A stretch of 64,000 nt of DNA from CAJQPP01 sp963793465 (GTDB lineage Bacteria > Planctomycetota > Planctomycetia > Pirellulales > Pirellulaceae): positions 930,001-994,000 of the forward strand of contig CAWCAJ010000005.1 in the NCBI GenBank assembly GCA_963793465.1, in the 5' to 3' direction. Below the pieces are notes generated by a model. It did no database searches. It was not told the DNA's origin and was given only the letters and a program-made list of their open reading frames with translations. This document shows, one piece after another, positions 39,501-48,620 of this stretch (positions are counted from its first letter, which is position 1; every line of letters starts with the position of its first letter). The translations under genes and the position numbers were made by a program.

Positions 39501-40094
39501 GTGGGAATGCCGGAAACCACAGGCGTCGTTTCCAGTTCGGTGTCGGGATTGGTCGATGCCCTGGGTCGGCTTTTGCCGGATGAATCCCGGAAACAACATT
39601 TTCGGGTGGCGGCGGAAAGCTACTGCCGTTGGTGGGGTGAATATTTTTCCAAGGAACACGACCCTTCCAACCTGCATGGCGAGACCAACCATTTTCGATA
39701 TCGACCGCGGCGCTGGCACTTGATCCGCATCAATGAATCCGGGGATGCCTTGTTGCAGGTGGCCATGGCTGCCGTGGCTTGTCGGTTAGCCGGTGTCAAA
39801 CTCAAACTAAGCCTGGCGAAGGATGAGCCCTGGGTCCGCGAATTCAAGTCCCTGACCGGTTGTTCGGTTGCCCGGGAATCGCTGGAAACCCTGACCGCCG
39901 GACTGGCGAAATCCAGCGGCGGGAGCCTGCGAATTTTGGGCGAGTATGACAGGCAGTTGCTGACGCCGGCACGCATCGGCAACCTGCCGCTGGTCCGCCC
40001 AGCGGTGCTTGCCAACGGCCGAATTGAGCTGTTGAACTACCTGCGGGAACAATCCATGACCGAGATCGTGCACCGTTACGGCAACATCGTTTAG
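36549..40094 (+). CDS. putA: Bifunctional proline dehydrogenase / L-glutamate gamma-semialdehyde dehydrogenase
   Basis: This oxidises proline to glutamate in two steps, FAD-dependent and then NAD-dependent. At 1181 residues it fits the PutA fusion without the DNA-binding N-terminal domain of the E. coli form. The proline dehydrogenase part (about 110-470) has KLSSVVSQIS, LDMEEYRDLHMT, GIKIRLVKGANLAME and NAHVVRLGIASHNLFD. The aldehyde dehydrogenase part (about 550-1000) has VTPPWNFPYAIPAGG, the general-base Glu757 in YAETSGKNAMM, and the nucleophile Cys791 in GHSGQKCSATS. A C-terminal region of about 180 residues follows. An AGG lies before the ATG. It is divergent from icd, and both routes deliver carbon to 2-oxoglutarate. 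Confidence 0.96.
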   Translation: MSTDTHSLPTATNTPADIADLPDKAIRLAGELLRASREHETTLERENSAKMARMMADPEGKKFTIAMADQVLRMQKPRRSAHRLNSLLKEYGLPRYFNWLDRATLWGGNLLAQLLPGFVMPLVKKRVRSDSNHVIISAEQDQFRDYVTLRKGEDIRINFNQLGEAVLGDKEADRRLQIYLERLKQDDIDYVSVKLSSVVSQISLTGYQGTLETIKQRLRQIYRAAIQGGQPGRPKFVNLDMEEYRDLHMTVDVFQSVLDEAEFDRLPAGIVLQAYLPDSFTVMKSLTEWAKRRHGRTGTGIKIRLVKGANLAMEQVEASLEDWPQAPYHSKLESDANYKRMLEFGCRPENAHVVRLGIASHNLFDIAYALLLRECRKVEEFTEFEMLEGMANAQALEIRQRSGGLVIYTPACYDAEFESAVAYLVRRFDENTQPGSFLGALFALKEGSAEWNEQKDAFLAACRLAHDSRLSSAPNRKQDRLTEEPQPDPPHSPFQNIPNTDFSLPENRDWIASIVSQWRDQAIEPVPIQVGGQERQTDSKRQAADPSRPGQVAYEFSQAGAEELELALQTAVDAQPEWDALGVPARARILRNVAAVFAKERGETIGTMLLDAGKAVTEADVEISEAIDFANYYAQSLDDEAWHDGTRGKAAGVVVVTPPWNFPYAIPAGGVLAALMAGNSVILKPASETVLTAWKLATQLWAAGVPRKVLQFITLRDHALGKVMITDPRVDIVILTGGYATAQMFQSWRPNLRLYAETSGKNAMMITAAADLDLAIGDLVKGAFGHSGQKCSATSLALVQREVYESAKFRSQLRDAASSLKVAGSWNASAKVTPVIRPPSAELEQGLTTLDEGEEWLLEPRMVDNNPCLWSPGIKIGVKPGSWYHRTECFGPVLGIIPVDSFAEGLKLQNSSEFGLTGGLHSLDPREIAIWREKVEVGNAYINRTTTGAIVRRQPFGGWKNSVTGPGAKAGGPNYVASLCDWTEVGMPETTGVVSSSVSGLVDALGRLLPDESRKQHFRVAAESYCRWWGEYFSKEHDPSNLHGETNHFRYRPRRWHLIRINESGDALLQVAMAAVACRLAGVKLKLSLAKDEPWVREFKSLTGCSVARESLETLTAGLAKSSGGSLRILGEYDRQLLTPARIGNLPLVRPAVLANGRIELLNYLREQSMTEIVHRYGNIV

Positions 40095-40306
40095 TCGGCA
40101 TGGCGGTTGCGGGTCCCGGTGCCGGCTATCGAAACCGACATCGGGTTTGCCACCGGGTGGCAATGCCTCTTGGCACCCACCGCCTAGGGTGGAGGTCGAG
40201 GAGCCGGATTCTCGTCGTCGGATTCTGATTGGCTCGCGAGTTTCAGCAGACCCCGCCGCGGGCTTGTCAGAATTCGTTGCCGTGACGATGGGTTCGGCCT
40301 GCGTCG

Positions 40307-41930
40307 TTACTGGCTTGACTCATTCAACGCCGTTCGAATGGCCTGAATCACCTGGGAAGCCAGTTCCCGGGAACCCTGTGGCGTGAAGTGGACGTTCACG
40401 GGTTGTTGGATCTGCTCCAATCGCGGTTGGGCAAACTCAAACAGATCATTGATCGGGATTTCTTCCGACTGCATGACACGTTTGGCAACTTCGTTGTAGC
40501 GGGTCGGGCCGTTGACATCACGAAATGGACGAACACCCCCCTCCGGCACCGGGGTCGTCGTGGCAAAAATGAGCTTGGCGCCGGTCGGCTTCAATTTGCC
40601 GACGATCTGCTTCAGTTGTTTCTCATAAGCAGGCAACGGGGATTGCTCCGGATGCAACGGGTCCTGGGAATCCTGGCCTGTTTCCGGATCCACATGCTTC
40701 ATGTCATGCAGTCCGAAGTTGAAGTGAATCACGTCCCACTGGCCACCGCCCAGCGACAGCCAGCGATCGATTTCGGCGATACCCCGGTCCGTTCCTGCGC
40801 AATTTTCGGCGGCGTGATGGTTGGTCAATGGGACGCACCACAAATGCTTCTTCCCGCAGTGCATCGATCACGTGGGGTGAGTACCCGATGGAAATCGAGT
40901 CTCCCAGGATCAAGACACGGGGTTGTCTGGGTTGCGACAGCAGGCGGATCATCTGCTTTCCCAAAGCGTCGCCGACCAGCAGATAGCTTTCTGCATTGCC
41001 ATACCAATGGTGGAGATGTCCCGGGTTGGGGGATTCGTCTGCCGGTCGCGCATGTTGCAGCGTGGGGGCAAACAGGACATTGCCCACAAAGGGAGGATGG
41101 GCATCAATGCGGGATTGCTGTTGCCGAAAATGCTTCATGGCCGGACTGGCCTGCTGGCCGCCGTTACCCAGTTCACCCACCACCACGGGCAATTCGGGTT
41201 GGCCCCAGGCCGCACGAACATCGTCGATCAAGTTAACCAGGTTCAGGAAATACTCCTGGCGAGCCTGTTCGTCGATCATGTCATTCCAACCCTGTTGCCA
41301 TACGAAGCCGCTGATCCTGAACTCCGCAGGCGAGAGCTCGGGAAACTCCTGGGGTGCCCGGGTCAAGGCTTCCGCGACCTGTTGGATCATCAACAGGTAA
41401 TTGGGACCGACTTCGCCACCCCGCTGTGCCACGGCGCTGGGAGAGCGAAAATCGGTTTTCAGACTCTTGCCACCCCAGGCTGTCTTGATCAGCAACACCG
41501 GCTCGTCAAAATAGTCGCCCAGCAGATGACCCAATTGCAACTCGGGTCCAAAGTGATGGCGATCCTGGTAACCTGCAAATCCGATGGTTAACTTGCCTGC
41601 TTTCGTTTCCTCCGCGGTCTCGTAACGCACCCACACGTCATCGCGAATTCGCCAGTCATCGCCTCTGCGGAGGTGTTGGAATCGCTCACCGGAGGATTGC
41701 AAAAGGTGAACCAGATTGCCCTTACCGCCGTTGTAGTGTTCCGGATGATTCAGGTCGACCACCGCGTGCCCTTGCATATTGGACTGGCCAGCCAGAATGA
41801 ATACACGGACGGTGGAGGGTGCTGGTTGGGCCCATGCACCTGCCTGCAAACACAACATGGCCAGGACCAGCGAAATTCTCAGCCGAAAGCAACTGGGTTG
41901 AAAGAGACTCTGTTGACAGCTAGTGCCCAT
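40307..41930 (-). CDS. SASA-SGNH two-domain esterase, frameshifted
   Basis: This secreted protein has a signal peptide (LVLAMLCLQAGAWA) and two hydrolase domains. First is a SASA (sialate O-acetylesterase, DUF303) domain with the catalytic FILAGQSNMQGHAV. Second is a SGNH/GDSL domain beginning LILGDSISIGYSPHV and continuing with HFNFGLHDMKHVD and VHFTPQGSRELASQVI (catalytic Asp/His). Reading breaks at 40830-40832, where an extra C in a CCC run separates VVRP from LTNHHAAENCAGTDRG. Removing it gives a 540-residue protein. It probably deacetylates carbohydrates at the cell surface, though this is inferred from the families. It is convergent with putA. Confidence 0.85.
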
Positions 41931-42044
41931 GGGGGATCCTGGACCTCATCCGATGCGATTGTTGGGATGCCGTGACGGTAGTCGTGGGTGTCATACGAAA
42001 GTTGTTGTCCGCAGGTTTCCCCGTCCGAGCAGGCGTGCCTGAGC

Positions 42045-42524
42045 TTAACTTTGGTGAGCCACAGGATTCGACAGGCCACGCAGGATTGGTTGACATCCGC
42101 GGCAATCTGCCGTCTCCGGATACAAGTCTTCATAGTATCGCATGCAGGGACTACACCGCGACAAGTGACAACGGATTCGGCGGTGCAAACCGTCGTCCAG
42201 ATTCGCTTGATGGTAAACCACCAGGCGTTGCCGGACTTCACGACAAGAAATTGGCAGCGTCACTTTGAAGATCACGTCCTCCCGGGTCGGTTTCTGGCTG
42301 GCCCACCAAAACGTACCTCCGGCGATGGCTGAAAACAGCCCGGCGGAAGTGAGGCCAATTCGCTGCAGCATCCCGCGTCGCGTTTCCCGATGGGATCGAC
42401 CAATGACTTCCTGGATTATTTCGGGTCGGCAACACTGCCAGTCGTCTTTGCCAACGTGGTTCATGAAAGGTCGAAAGCAGGGAGAGAGTGAATCTTGGCA
42501 TCGTGGCAGGCATCGACAATCCAT
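42045..42524 (-). CDS. Cys-rich membrane protein with zinc-finger-like motif
   Basis: The ATG at 42524 has a GGAG ribosome site nine bases upstream; a second ATG is at 42464. The 159-residue product has a Cys cluster near the start (DCRCLPRCQDSLSPC, then WQCCRP). One transmembrane helix (around 70-90, GLFSAIAGGTFWWA) follows, then a motif resembling the anti-sigma zinc finger (SCREVRQRLVVY, then HLSRCSPC). In classical anti-sigma factors the finger precedes the helix, whereas here it follows it, so I do not call it an anti-sigma factor. No sigma factor gene is adjacent. It lies between the SASA-SGNH gene and a Crp/Fnr gene on the same strand. Confidence 0.6.
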   Translation of the reverse strand: MDCRCLPRCQDSLSPCFRPFMNHVGKDDWQCCRPEIIQEVIGRSHRETRRGMLQRIGLTSAGLFSAIAGGTFWWASQKPTREDVIFKVTLPISCREVRQRLVVYHQANLDDGLHRRIRCHLSRCSPCMRYYEDLYPETADCRGCQPILRGLSNPVAHQS

Positions 42525-42666
42525 GCCGTATGCTCCAACACAATTGGTTTCCGAATTACGAAAAAATTGCAATCGTAATTCAGATTACACTTAATTCAGA
42601 ATCTCTGAAAGCTCGACCTGGTGAACCGAACGTATCCCTATCCGGGCAATCGACCGAAGAAACTCG

Positions 42667-43422
42667 TCAATAGGCCGAAGAAACTCGCGGGACCTGGTGA
42701 GGACTCAGCCCGTTGTCCGACTCGGGCAGTCGAGCGGAAGCATGAACCTGGCTGGCCAAGCGATCCAACTCCAGAATCTTGACGCGACGGCGGGCAATTT
42801 CGATCAGGCCCTCCTTCTGCAGCTCACCCAACACGACCGTTACTGTTTCCCGTGTGCTGCCAATGATGTTGGCCATTTCCTGATGACTCAGTTTGATGGC
42901 CAGTTCCACGCCTCCGTCAACGCGTCGGCCGTATTGTTCGACCAGTTCGAGCAACAGAAAAATCAGTCGTTCCCGGTTGGAATGGAACAACAGGTTCCGC
43001 AGTCGACGCTCCACGCGGCGTCTTCGGGTACCGATCAGCTTGGTGATCCCCAGGGTCAGGTCGGGTTGTTTTTCCATGCATCTTTGCACTTCCTCACGCG
43101 GAATACAGACCAGCTGGCAGTTTTCTGTTGCCTCGGCGTACTCCTGACGAATCGTGGGATCAACCAATGAAAGTTCCCCAAAAACCTCGCCCGGTTCCAC
43201 AAACACCAAAATGGACTGCTTCCCTTCGGGCGTCAAATGGCAGATTTTGATCCTCCCGCTTATCAACAACAGCAAGCCGTCAGCAGCATCGGCGGGTAGA
43301 TAGACACTCTCGCCACGTTTGAATTTCTTCATTCGCGAAACGGACTCCATGCGGCGAATGTCTTCCGGCTGCAAACGATTGAACAGATCACATTTGCTTA
43401 GATGCCAATACGTCTCAGGCAT
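42667..43422 (-). CDS. Crp/Fnr-family transcriptional regulator
   Basis: This 251-residue regulator starts with a cyclic-nucleotide-binding-like beta-barrel (about 15-130; GRIKICHLTPEGKQSILV, FVEPGEVFGELSLVD). A helix-turn-helix of the Crp type follows (about 170-225), with LSHQEMANIIGSTRETVTVVL. The N-terminal cysteines needed for an Fnr iron-sulfur cluster are not in the usual arrangement, and the Arg/Ser signature of the cAMP pocket is only partly matched, so the effector is uncertain. The neighbouring genes give no clear target. Confidence 0.92.
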   Translation of the reverse strand: MPETYWHLSKCDLFNRLQPEDIRRMESVSRMKKFKRGESVYLPADAADGLLLLISGRIKICHLTPEGKQSILVFVEPGEVFGELSLVDPTIRQEYAEATENCQLVCIPREEVQRCMEKQPDLTLGITKLIGTRRRRVERRLRNLLFHSNRERLIFLLLELVEQYGRRVDGGVELAIKLSHQEMANIIGSTRETVTVVLGELQKEGLIEIARRRVKILELDRLASQVHASARLPESDNGLSPHQVPRVSSAY

Positions 43423-43580
43423 AACATTTCCTTCTTGGCGACTTACGTGATGACGAACATCGGAAGCAGGGTTTACTAGTTAGTCACCTCCAAGGTCGGA
43501 TTTCTTACACATTTTCTGATGAAACGTGCAAAAACGCTCAGCCAACCCGGTTGCATCACGGAATTGTCCGTTTTTCGAAA

Positions 43581-43608
43581 AAAAGCGACGGAACCAGCCG
43601 TCGCTTTT
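43581..43608 (-). terminator. Rho-independent terminator after the secretin-like gene
   Basis: A perfect 11-bp stem (aaaagcgacgg with ccgtcgctttt) and a 6-base loop, followed on the minus strand by a run of T. It lies just downstream of the gene ending at 43679. Confidence 0.85.
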
Positions 43609-43678
43609 GCCATTTGTGGGTCTATCAGGAAGCTGGGGGAAATTCGCGTGCCTTGGTAACTTTCGTGCCCTGGGGTGG

Positions 43679-46645
43679 TTAGCGGCCGCCACGCTGAAAG
43701 GTACCTCCACCGCCGCGGCCCCCACCGCCTCGTCCGCCCCGGCCGCCACCACCTCGTCCGCCGCCTCCGCGTTGTTGACCCCGCATTCCCTGCATAATCG
43801 CATTCCGGAAGGCATCGTTATTGGAAATGGGGTTGGCTGCTCCGCCGGCAGGCTGACCGGCCGCGGTTGGGCTGCCACTACCGGTTGTGGTGGCAGTTCC
43901 TTCCTGGTCAATCAGCAACTCAATGTTGGGGTTCTGGGCCTGCAGGATTTCGGCGAGCAAGTTGATATCGATATCGCCAACCGAAATAAACTCGTTCACC
44001 GAGGGGTTGGTCACGACGGGCGTATCAACCAGGCTGACAAATTCCCGGATTTGATCGTAGATAAAGTCGGGACCGGTCACGACCAACATGTTGTTGCGTT
44101 TGTCAACGCTCAGGGCAGCTTTGGGAGCTTCCTGTTCGGCATCTCCGCCACCGCCGCCGCGTCCTCCCAACAGCTGTCGCAGCATCTGTTGTTGCATACG
44201 GGCTTCCGCGTTACCGCCTTGATTTTGTCCGTTGGCCTCTTCGGCGTTGCGCAGCACGGCTGCCAGGTTGGCGCGGACCATCGCTTCCAGCGTTTCGGGT
44301 TCGATATAGTTGATCTTGATTAGCTGAGTGCGTCCATTCGGATTGGGATTCTGGATCGCGGTGGGTTGATCGATCAGGTCGATCAGTTGCTCGATTAATT
44401 GCATATCTTCCGGCATAGCCGCGATCAACAGGGAATACTGTTTGGCATCCGCCACGATCGTCACCGCACCCGCCAATTCGCGAACGGCTCCACCGGAATC
44501 GCTGGCAGCGCCCCCACCCCCCAGCAAGGCTTCCGCCATGCCACCGGCGGCACCAGGCAATGCGTTTCGCATGAAGCCGCCCATCATGTCCGACATGCCA
44601 CCGCCGCCTCCTCCTCCGCCACCCATTCCCAGGTAGCGTTCCAGTTGCGCCTTGGCATCGGCGGCTTCACGGTACTTCAGCAAAAAAAGCTGCATGGAAT
44701 CGTTGGTGGAGGTACGGGACAACTCATCCAGAATGATATCTTCCAGTGCATCACCCGCATCCAGGTCCTTGGTGTAGACCGTGATGCCACGGTCATTGAC
44801 ATACAGGGTGATCGGAGCGCCCGGTTCCGTTTGGATTTCGTCCTGGATTTCATTGCTGGCCCGACCACTGCCATTGGAGGGTTCCTGCTCCTGAGCGGAC
44901 TCCTGGTCTGGCAGCTGATAGGCGATGGTGCTGATGTAATTTCTGTCGGGGGACTGCGCGATACGTCGGGGCGGCGTTGGTACCGTTGCTTCCTGAAGAC
45001 GATAGGACCGGGGAGGACTGGCAAAGGACTGCTTGTTGTGGTCCGCTTTCTTTGGCAGGCGGTTGGCGGGCGGGTTCGCCGTTGGCTCGGTTGGAGGCTC
45101 GGTTGGAGCCTCGGATTGAGGTTGCGATTGGGGGTCGGGACCCCTGTCTTGCGGGCCGTACAACTGCTTTTGCCGGTCCAGCGCATCCTGGATGATTTCG
45201 TCCCCCCGATAGATTTCGAAAGCCCGGTTCTGTCGGTTGTATTTCCATTTTTGTTCACCGGGCATGACCACATCGATCTGGTTCGGTAAACGCATGCTGG
45301 GTATGACATCGGACAGCATGCCCATGATGCGGTCGGATTCTGCGGAGGTCATGTTGATATCGCGTTTGATCGTGCGGGTGCCGATATCTCGGGTGTAGCG
45401 GACATCAATTTCATTGAGCAGCTGCACAATTTCGGTGACGTCGCCGGGGTTGCCACGAATGACCAGGCGATTGGGTGGCAGTTCCGTGATGGTGGGTTCT
45501 CCTTCGGGCGCATCCAGGGAGCCCAGCCCGAAGGCTTCCTCGATCTTTTCACGGGCTTCCTCGATCTCCATGACATCAACCTGCACGACACTGAAATTGC
45601 CGCTGCCGCGGCCGGTTTTTTCGATCACTTCATTCACGTCATCGTGATCGTCCGGTCGTCCGAACAGGTGGATGCGGTTGGTTTTCTCGTCGAAATCCAG
45701 CTTGATATCTCGACCCGACATCATGCTTTGCAGCACTTCGTGAATCAACTCCACGTTACCGCTGACCGGGTAACTGAAATAATAGGGGTCGACGCGTTGC
45801 GTCGTGGGATTTTCAAAGGGCTGATTGACGGCGTTGACCAGCTTCTGCAAGCGACCAATGGTGGCCGGGTCCCCGGTTGCCAGAATTTTGTCTCCATGCG
45901 GATGAATCGAGATCGACAGCGTGCCATCCTCGGTCCGCCGCGTTTCCCGGTTGAGACCCAGATTCTGGACCGCGGCATCGATCACATCTTCGGGAATCGC
46001 GTGTTCCAGTTTGATGTAAACGGCTTCCCAATTGTCAGTGTTCTCGCGGGCCACATTGATGATGTTATCCCGGATAAACCGCAACTTTCCGCCAGTCTCC
46101 TGCAAAATGATCAGGTTGGCCAACGGCACGGTCGTCATGTTGCGGCGGTGTACATCGTCAATCAATCCCTCGATCTGATTCCGCAATTCCGAGGCATCCA
46201 GACCTTTGACATCAAATTTGCATTTCAACAGTTCATATTTTCCGCGTTCGTCAAGATCTTCGGGAAGTACTGTCTGAATCATCGATTCAGGAATTCCCTT
46301 GGAGATATCAAACAGGTACAGCATGTGCCGTTTGCGGACCAGAATTCGTTCGCGAGGGATCAATTTCTCGTTGAGAAAGTCCAGGGCTTCCAGGTAAGTC
46401 ATGTCCCGGTTGCCACGAAATTCAAAGGTTCCTGTGGGAGCCGACTCGACTTTGTCCAGCTCCAGGCCCGCTTGTTGGGCGTACATCTCGATGATTTCCA
46501 TCCAGGGTTGGCCGGTGAAATTGTCGAAGCGAATCGTTCCCTCGGGCAATGCTTTGGGGGGGGCCTCGTCCTGAGCCTGGCCTGCCAAGGGCAAGGCCAA
46601 AACGGCCATCAACAGCATCCAGCACCCATTCAATTTCACAAACAT
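43679..46645 (-). CDS. Secretin N-domain repeat protein (GspD-related), Gly/Arg-rich tail
   Basis: The ATG at 46645 has an AGGGAAAG site and is followed by a signal peptide (MLLMAVLALPLAGQAQ). The longer frame to 46705 is not supported. The 988-residue product has several modules like the secretin N-domains (IRFDNFTGQPWMEIIEMYAQ, PLANLIILQETGGKLRFI, TQLIKINYIEPETLEAMV). These are linked by Pro/Gln-rich segments and a Gly run (around 690). It ends in a Arg-Gly-Gly-rich tail. I do not see the beta-barrel pore domain of true secretins, so a type II secretion role is unproven. It has its own terminator, so it is probably a single-gene unit. Confidence 0.75.
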   Translation of the reverse strand: MFVKLNGCWMLLMAVLALPLAGQAQDEAPPKALPEGTIRFDNFTGQPWMEIIEMYAQQAGLELDKVESAPTGTFEFRGNRDMTYLEALDFLNEKLIPRERILVRKRHMLYLFDISKGIPESMIQTVLPEDLDERGKYELLKCKFDVKGLDASELRNQIEGLIDDVHRRNMTTVPLANLIILQETGGKLRFIRDNIINVARENTDNWEAVYIKLEHAIPEDVIDAAVQNLGLNRETRRTEDGTLSISIHPHGDKILATGDPATIGRLQKLVNAVNQPFENPTTQRVDPYYFSYPVSGNVELIHEVLQSMMSGRDIKLDFDEKTNRIHLFGRPDDHDDVNEVIEKTGRGSGNFSVVQVDVMEIEEAREKIEEAFGLGSLDAPEGEPTITELPPNRLVIRGNPGDVTEIVQLLNEIDVRYTRDIGTRTIKRDINMTSAESDRIMGMLSDVIPSMRLPNQIDVVMPGEQKWKYNRQNRAFEIYRGDEIIQDALDRQKQLYGPQDRGPDPQSQPQSEAPTEPPTEPTANPPANRLPKKADHNKQSFASPPRSYRLQEATVPTPPRRIAQSPDRNYISTIAYQLPDQESAQEQEPSNGSGRASNEIQDEIQTEPGAPITLYVNDRGITVYTKDLDAGDALEDIILDELSRTSTNDSMQLFLLKYREAADAKAQLERYLGMGGGGGGGGGMSDMMGGFMRNALPGAAGGMAEALLGGGGAASDSGGAVRELAGAVTIVADAKQYSLLIAAMPEDMQLIEQLIDLIDQPTAIQNPNPNGRTQLIKINYIEPETLEAMVRANLAAVLRNAEEANGQNQGGNAEARMQQQMLRQLLGGRGGGGGDAEQEAPKAALSVDKRNNMLVVTGPDFIYDQIREFVSLVDTPVVTNPSVNEFISVGDIDINLLAEILQAQNPNIELLIDQEGTATTTGSGSPTAAGQPAGGAANPISNNDAFRNAIMQGMRGQQRGGGGRGGGGRGGRGGGGRGGGGTFQRGGR

Positions 46646-47015
46646 GGTTTCTTTCCCTGATCTGTTCAAAGGACGCGTCGATACGTATCCCGGGACGCGT
46701 GTCACTAAAAGTAGACCCAGCTAAGGTGTTTTTGCTTCCAAGACCGTGGATTCCCACCCGCGTTCGCCGGAAACGAGCCTCTGCGATCGACTTAATCGTC
46801 AAAAACCGCAGCAGTCCATGCTGCCACCGATTTTGCTCCGTTATAATTCAACCGTCTGGATGCCCAATCGTTCCGGTGAAATTCGCAAGGAATTCAGTGC
46901 CCTGCTGCATGGCGGTGGCCCCAGGGCTGGCGGTGGCCTCCCGAGGGCTTGCTTGACGCTGAATATCCCCTATTTTTTTGCAGATCCCCTTGGACGGGTA
47001 TCGTGGACTGAACCC
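46646..47015. other. Intergenic gap, divergent genes
   Basis: About 370 bases between the secretin-like gene and the peptidase gene. It should contain two promoters. Frames crossing it look non-coding and have no ribosome site. Confidence 0.5.
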
Positions 47016-48620
47016 ATGGAACTGGAGAAGCAATGCGGCATGACGCATTCTAGCCTTAAACGATTGGCCCTAGCGGGTACCCCAACTGCCCTAGCGGGTA
47101 CCCCAACTTTGGCTGGCGGGTTTCAATCCGTCGTCCGCTGGTTGGCCACGGTCGCCGGGATCGGTTCTGGGCAGCGGGTTTGCCGGAATACCTGGTTCCT
47201 GGCGCTGGCGATTTCCGGCGTGCTGGCCGGCACGAAGCCATTGACCGCCCAACCCACGCTTTCCCAGTCCTCCGTTGGCAGCCTGGAAGTTGCCGGGAGC
47301 CGTTTGCTGGAGACATCCTCCTTCGGGTTCTCAATCCCCACCGACCGAGTGTTTCCCCTGGATCTCCAGAATGTGGAGACAACGGACCTTGCCGGGCGGC
47401 CTGTGGTTGCCAAAGGCTACGTCAAGATCGGTGAAAACTACGTGGTCCTGTTGCCCAGCGGCCGGTTGGTGGATCGACTGGCCAGTCAGGTCACCGCCAC
47501 CGCCGACGAATTTGTGCCCCTGCCCCAACAGGATTTGGCCAAGTCCATGCTCAGTCAGGAGCTGGGCCAATTTACCAATTTCAAATTCGAACGCAGCAAG
47601 CACTACGTTTTTCTGTTTGACACGACTGCCGAATTTCAGGCCGCCACACAGCGAATCCTGGAATCGATGTTCAATGGCGTCAAAGCTTACGCCGGTAACA
47701 TGGGCATTGAAACTCATCATCCCGAGGTTCCCTTGATCGTCATCATGTTTCGCCGGCAGGCGGACTTCCAGGCTTTCCGGGAAATGCCATCGGGAGTCGT
47801 CGCCTACTACGACATGGTCAGCAATTACATCGTTTTGTGCGAGGAATCTCCGCTGGCGAATATTCGGCCGGATCTGGCGCAGGGACAATTGCTGTCAACG
47901 ATTGCCCATGAAGGTGCCCATCAGATTCTGCATAACATTGGCGTCCAGAAACGTCTGTCAATGTGGCCCATGTGGCTGTCGGAGGGGATTGCAGAGTTCT
48001 TTGCACCCACCAGTTTCGGGAGTCGCAACCGCTGGAAAGGCGCGGGCGATGTCAATGACCTGCGAATGTTCGAGTTGGAATCCTTCATGCAAACCCGGTA
48101 TCTGGAAGGGTTTGACGGTCGCACGTTGAGCGAGGCCGTGACAGCGGGCAGCCTGGATTCGACGGGTTACGCGATTGCCTGGAGTATCGTGCACTTCCTG
48201 GCCAAACAGAAACGTCAAGAATTCAATCAATACGTCAAACAGATGAGCCAACTCGGCCCCATGAGGGGCATGGTGGCGCGGAGCGGTGAACCGGTGGTCG
48301 CCAATCTGGAACACTTTCAGGCCTTCTTTGGACAGGATAACCAGACCAATGAACAGGATATGGTGAGCTACCTGGGAGAGTTGGATTACGAATCACCCGT
48401 CGGCAGCTTCGCACACTATGTGGGAATGGCCATCATTCCCCAGGACGGGAAACCTCGCCGCTATGCCTGTTTCTTTCATACGGACGACAAGGTGCAGCAA
48501 TGGCAGGCCGTGCTGCAATCCAGGTTGACCGACACCCAGAAGCAGGGGGCCCAATGGGATGTGCAGAAGGTGCAGAATCGGGCAGCCGCCAATCGACTGA
48601 TTCGACAGTTTCTCCGTTAG
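47016..48620 (+). CDS. DUF1570-type zinc metallopeptidase-like protein
   Basis: The ATG at 47016 gives 534 residues; 47040 is an alternative. A hydrophobic segment (about 48-70) predicts export. The C-terminal half has a gluzincin-like active site: HEGAH at 298-302 (HExxH) with a following LSEGIAEFFAP that would supply the Glu ligand. This matches the DUF1570 family common in Planctomycetes, assumed to be secreted peptidases. The middle contains a domain with DRVFPLDLQNVETTDLAGR, and VVLPSG-like text. A perfect 21-bp tandem repeat near the start doubles ALAGTPT. It stands alone. Confidence 0.82.
   Translation: MELEKQCGMTHSSLKRLALAGTPTALAGTPTLAGGFQSVVRWLATVAGIGSGQRVCRNTWFLALAISGVLAGTKPLTAQPTLSQSSVGSLEVAGSRLLETSSFGFSIPTDRVFPLDLQNVETTDLAGRPVVAKGYVKIGENYVVLLPSGRLVDRLASQVTATADEFVPLPQQDLAKSMLSQELGQFTNFKFERSKHYVFLFDTTAEFQAATQRILESMFNGVKAYAGNMGIETHHPEVPLIVIMFRRQADFQAFREMPSGVVAYYDMVSNYIVLCEESPLANIRPDLAQGQLLSTIAHEGAHQILHNIGVQKRLSMWPMWLSEGIAEFFAPTSFGSRNRWKGAGDVNDLRMFELESFMQTRYLEGFDGRTLSEAVTAGSLDSTGYAIAWSIVHFLAKQKRQEFNQYVKQMSQLGPMRGMVARSGEPVVANLEHFQAFFGQDNQTNEQDMVSYLGELDYESPVGSFAHYVGMAIIPQDGKPRRYACFFHTDDKVQQWQAVLQSRLTDTQKQGAQWDVQKVQNRAAANRLIRQFLR
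47067..47108. repeat. 21-bp perfect tandem duplication, in frame
   Basis: The 21 bases at 47067-47087 are repeated exactly at 47088-47108, giving two copies of seven residues near the N-terminus of the peptidase. As a multiple of three it does no harm to the frame. Confidence 0.95.
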
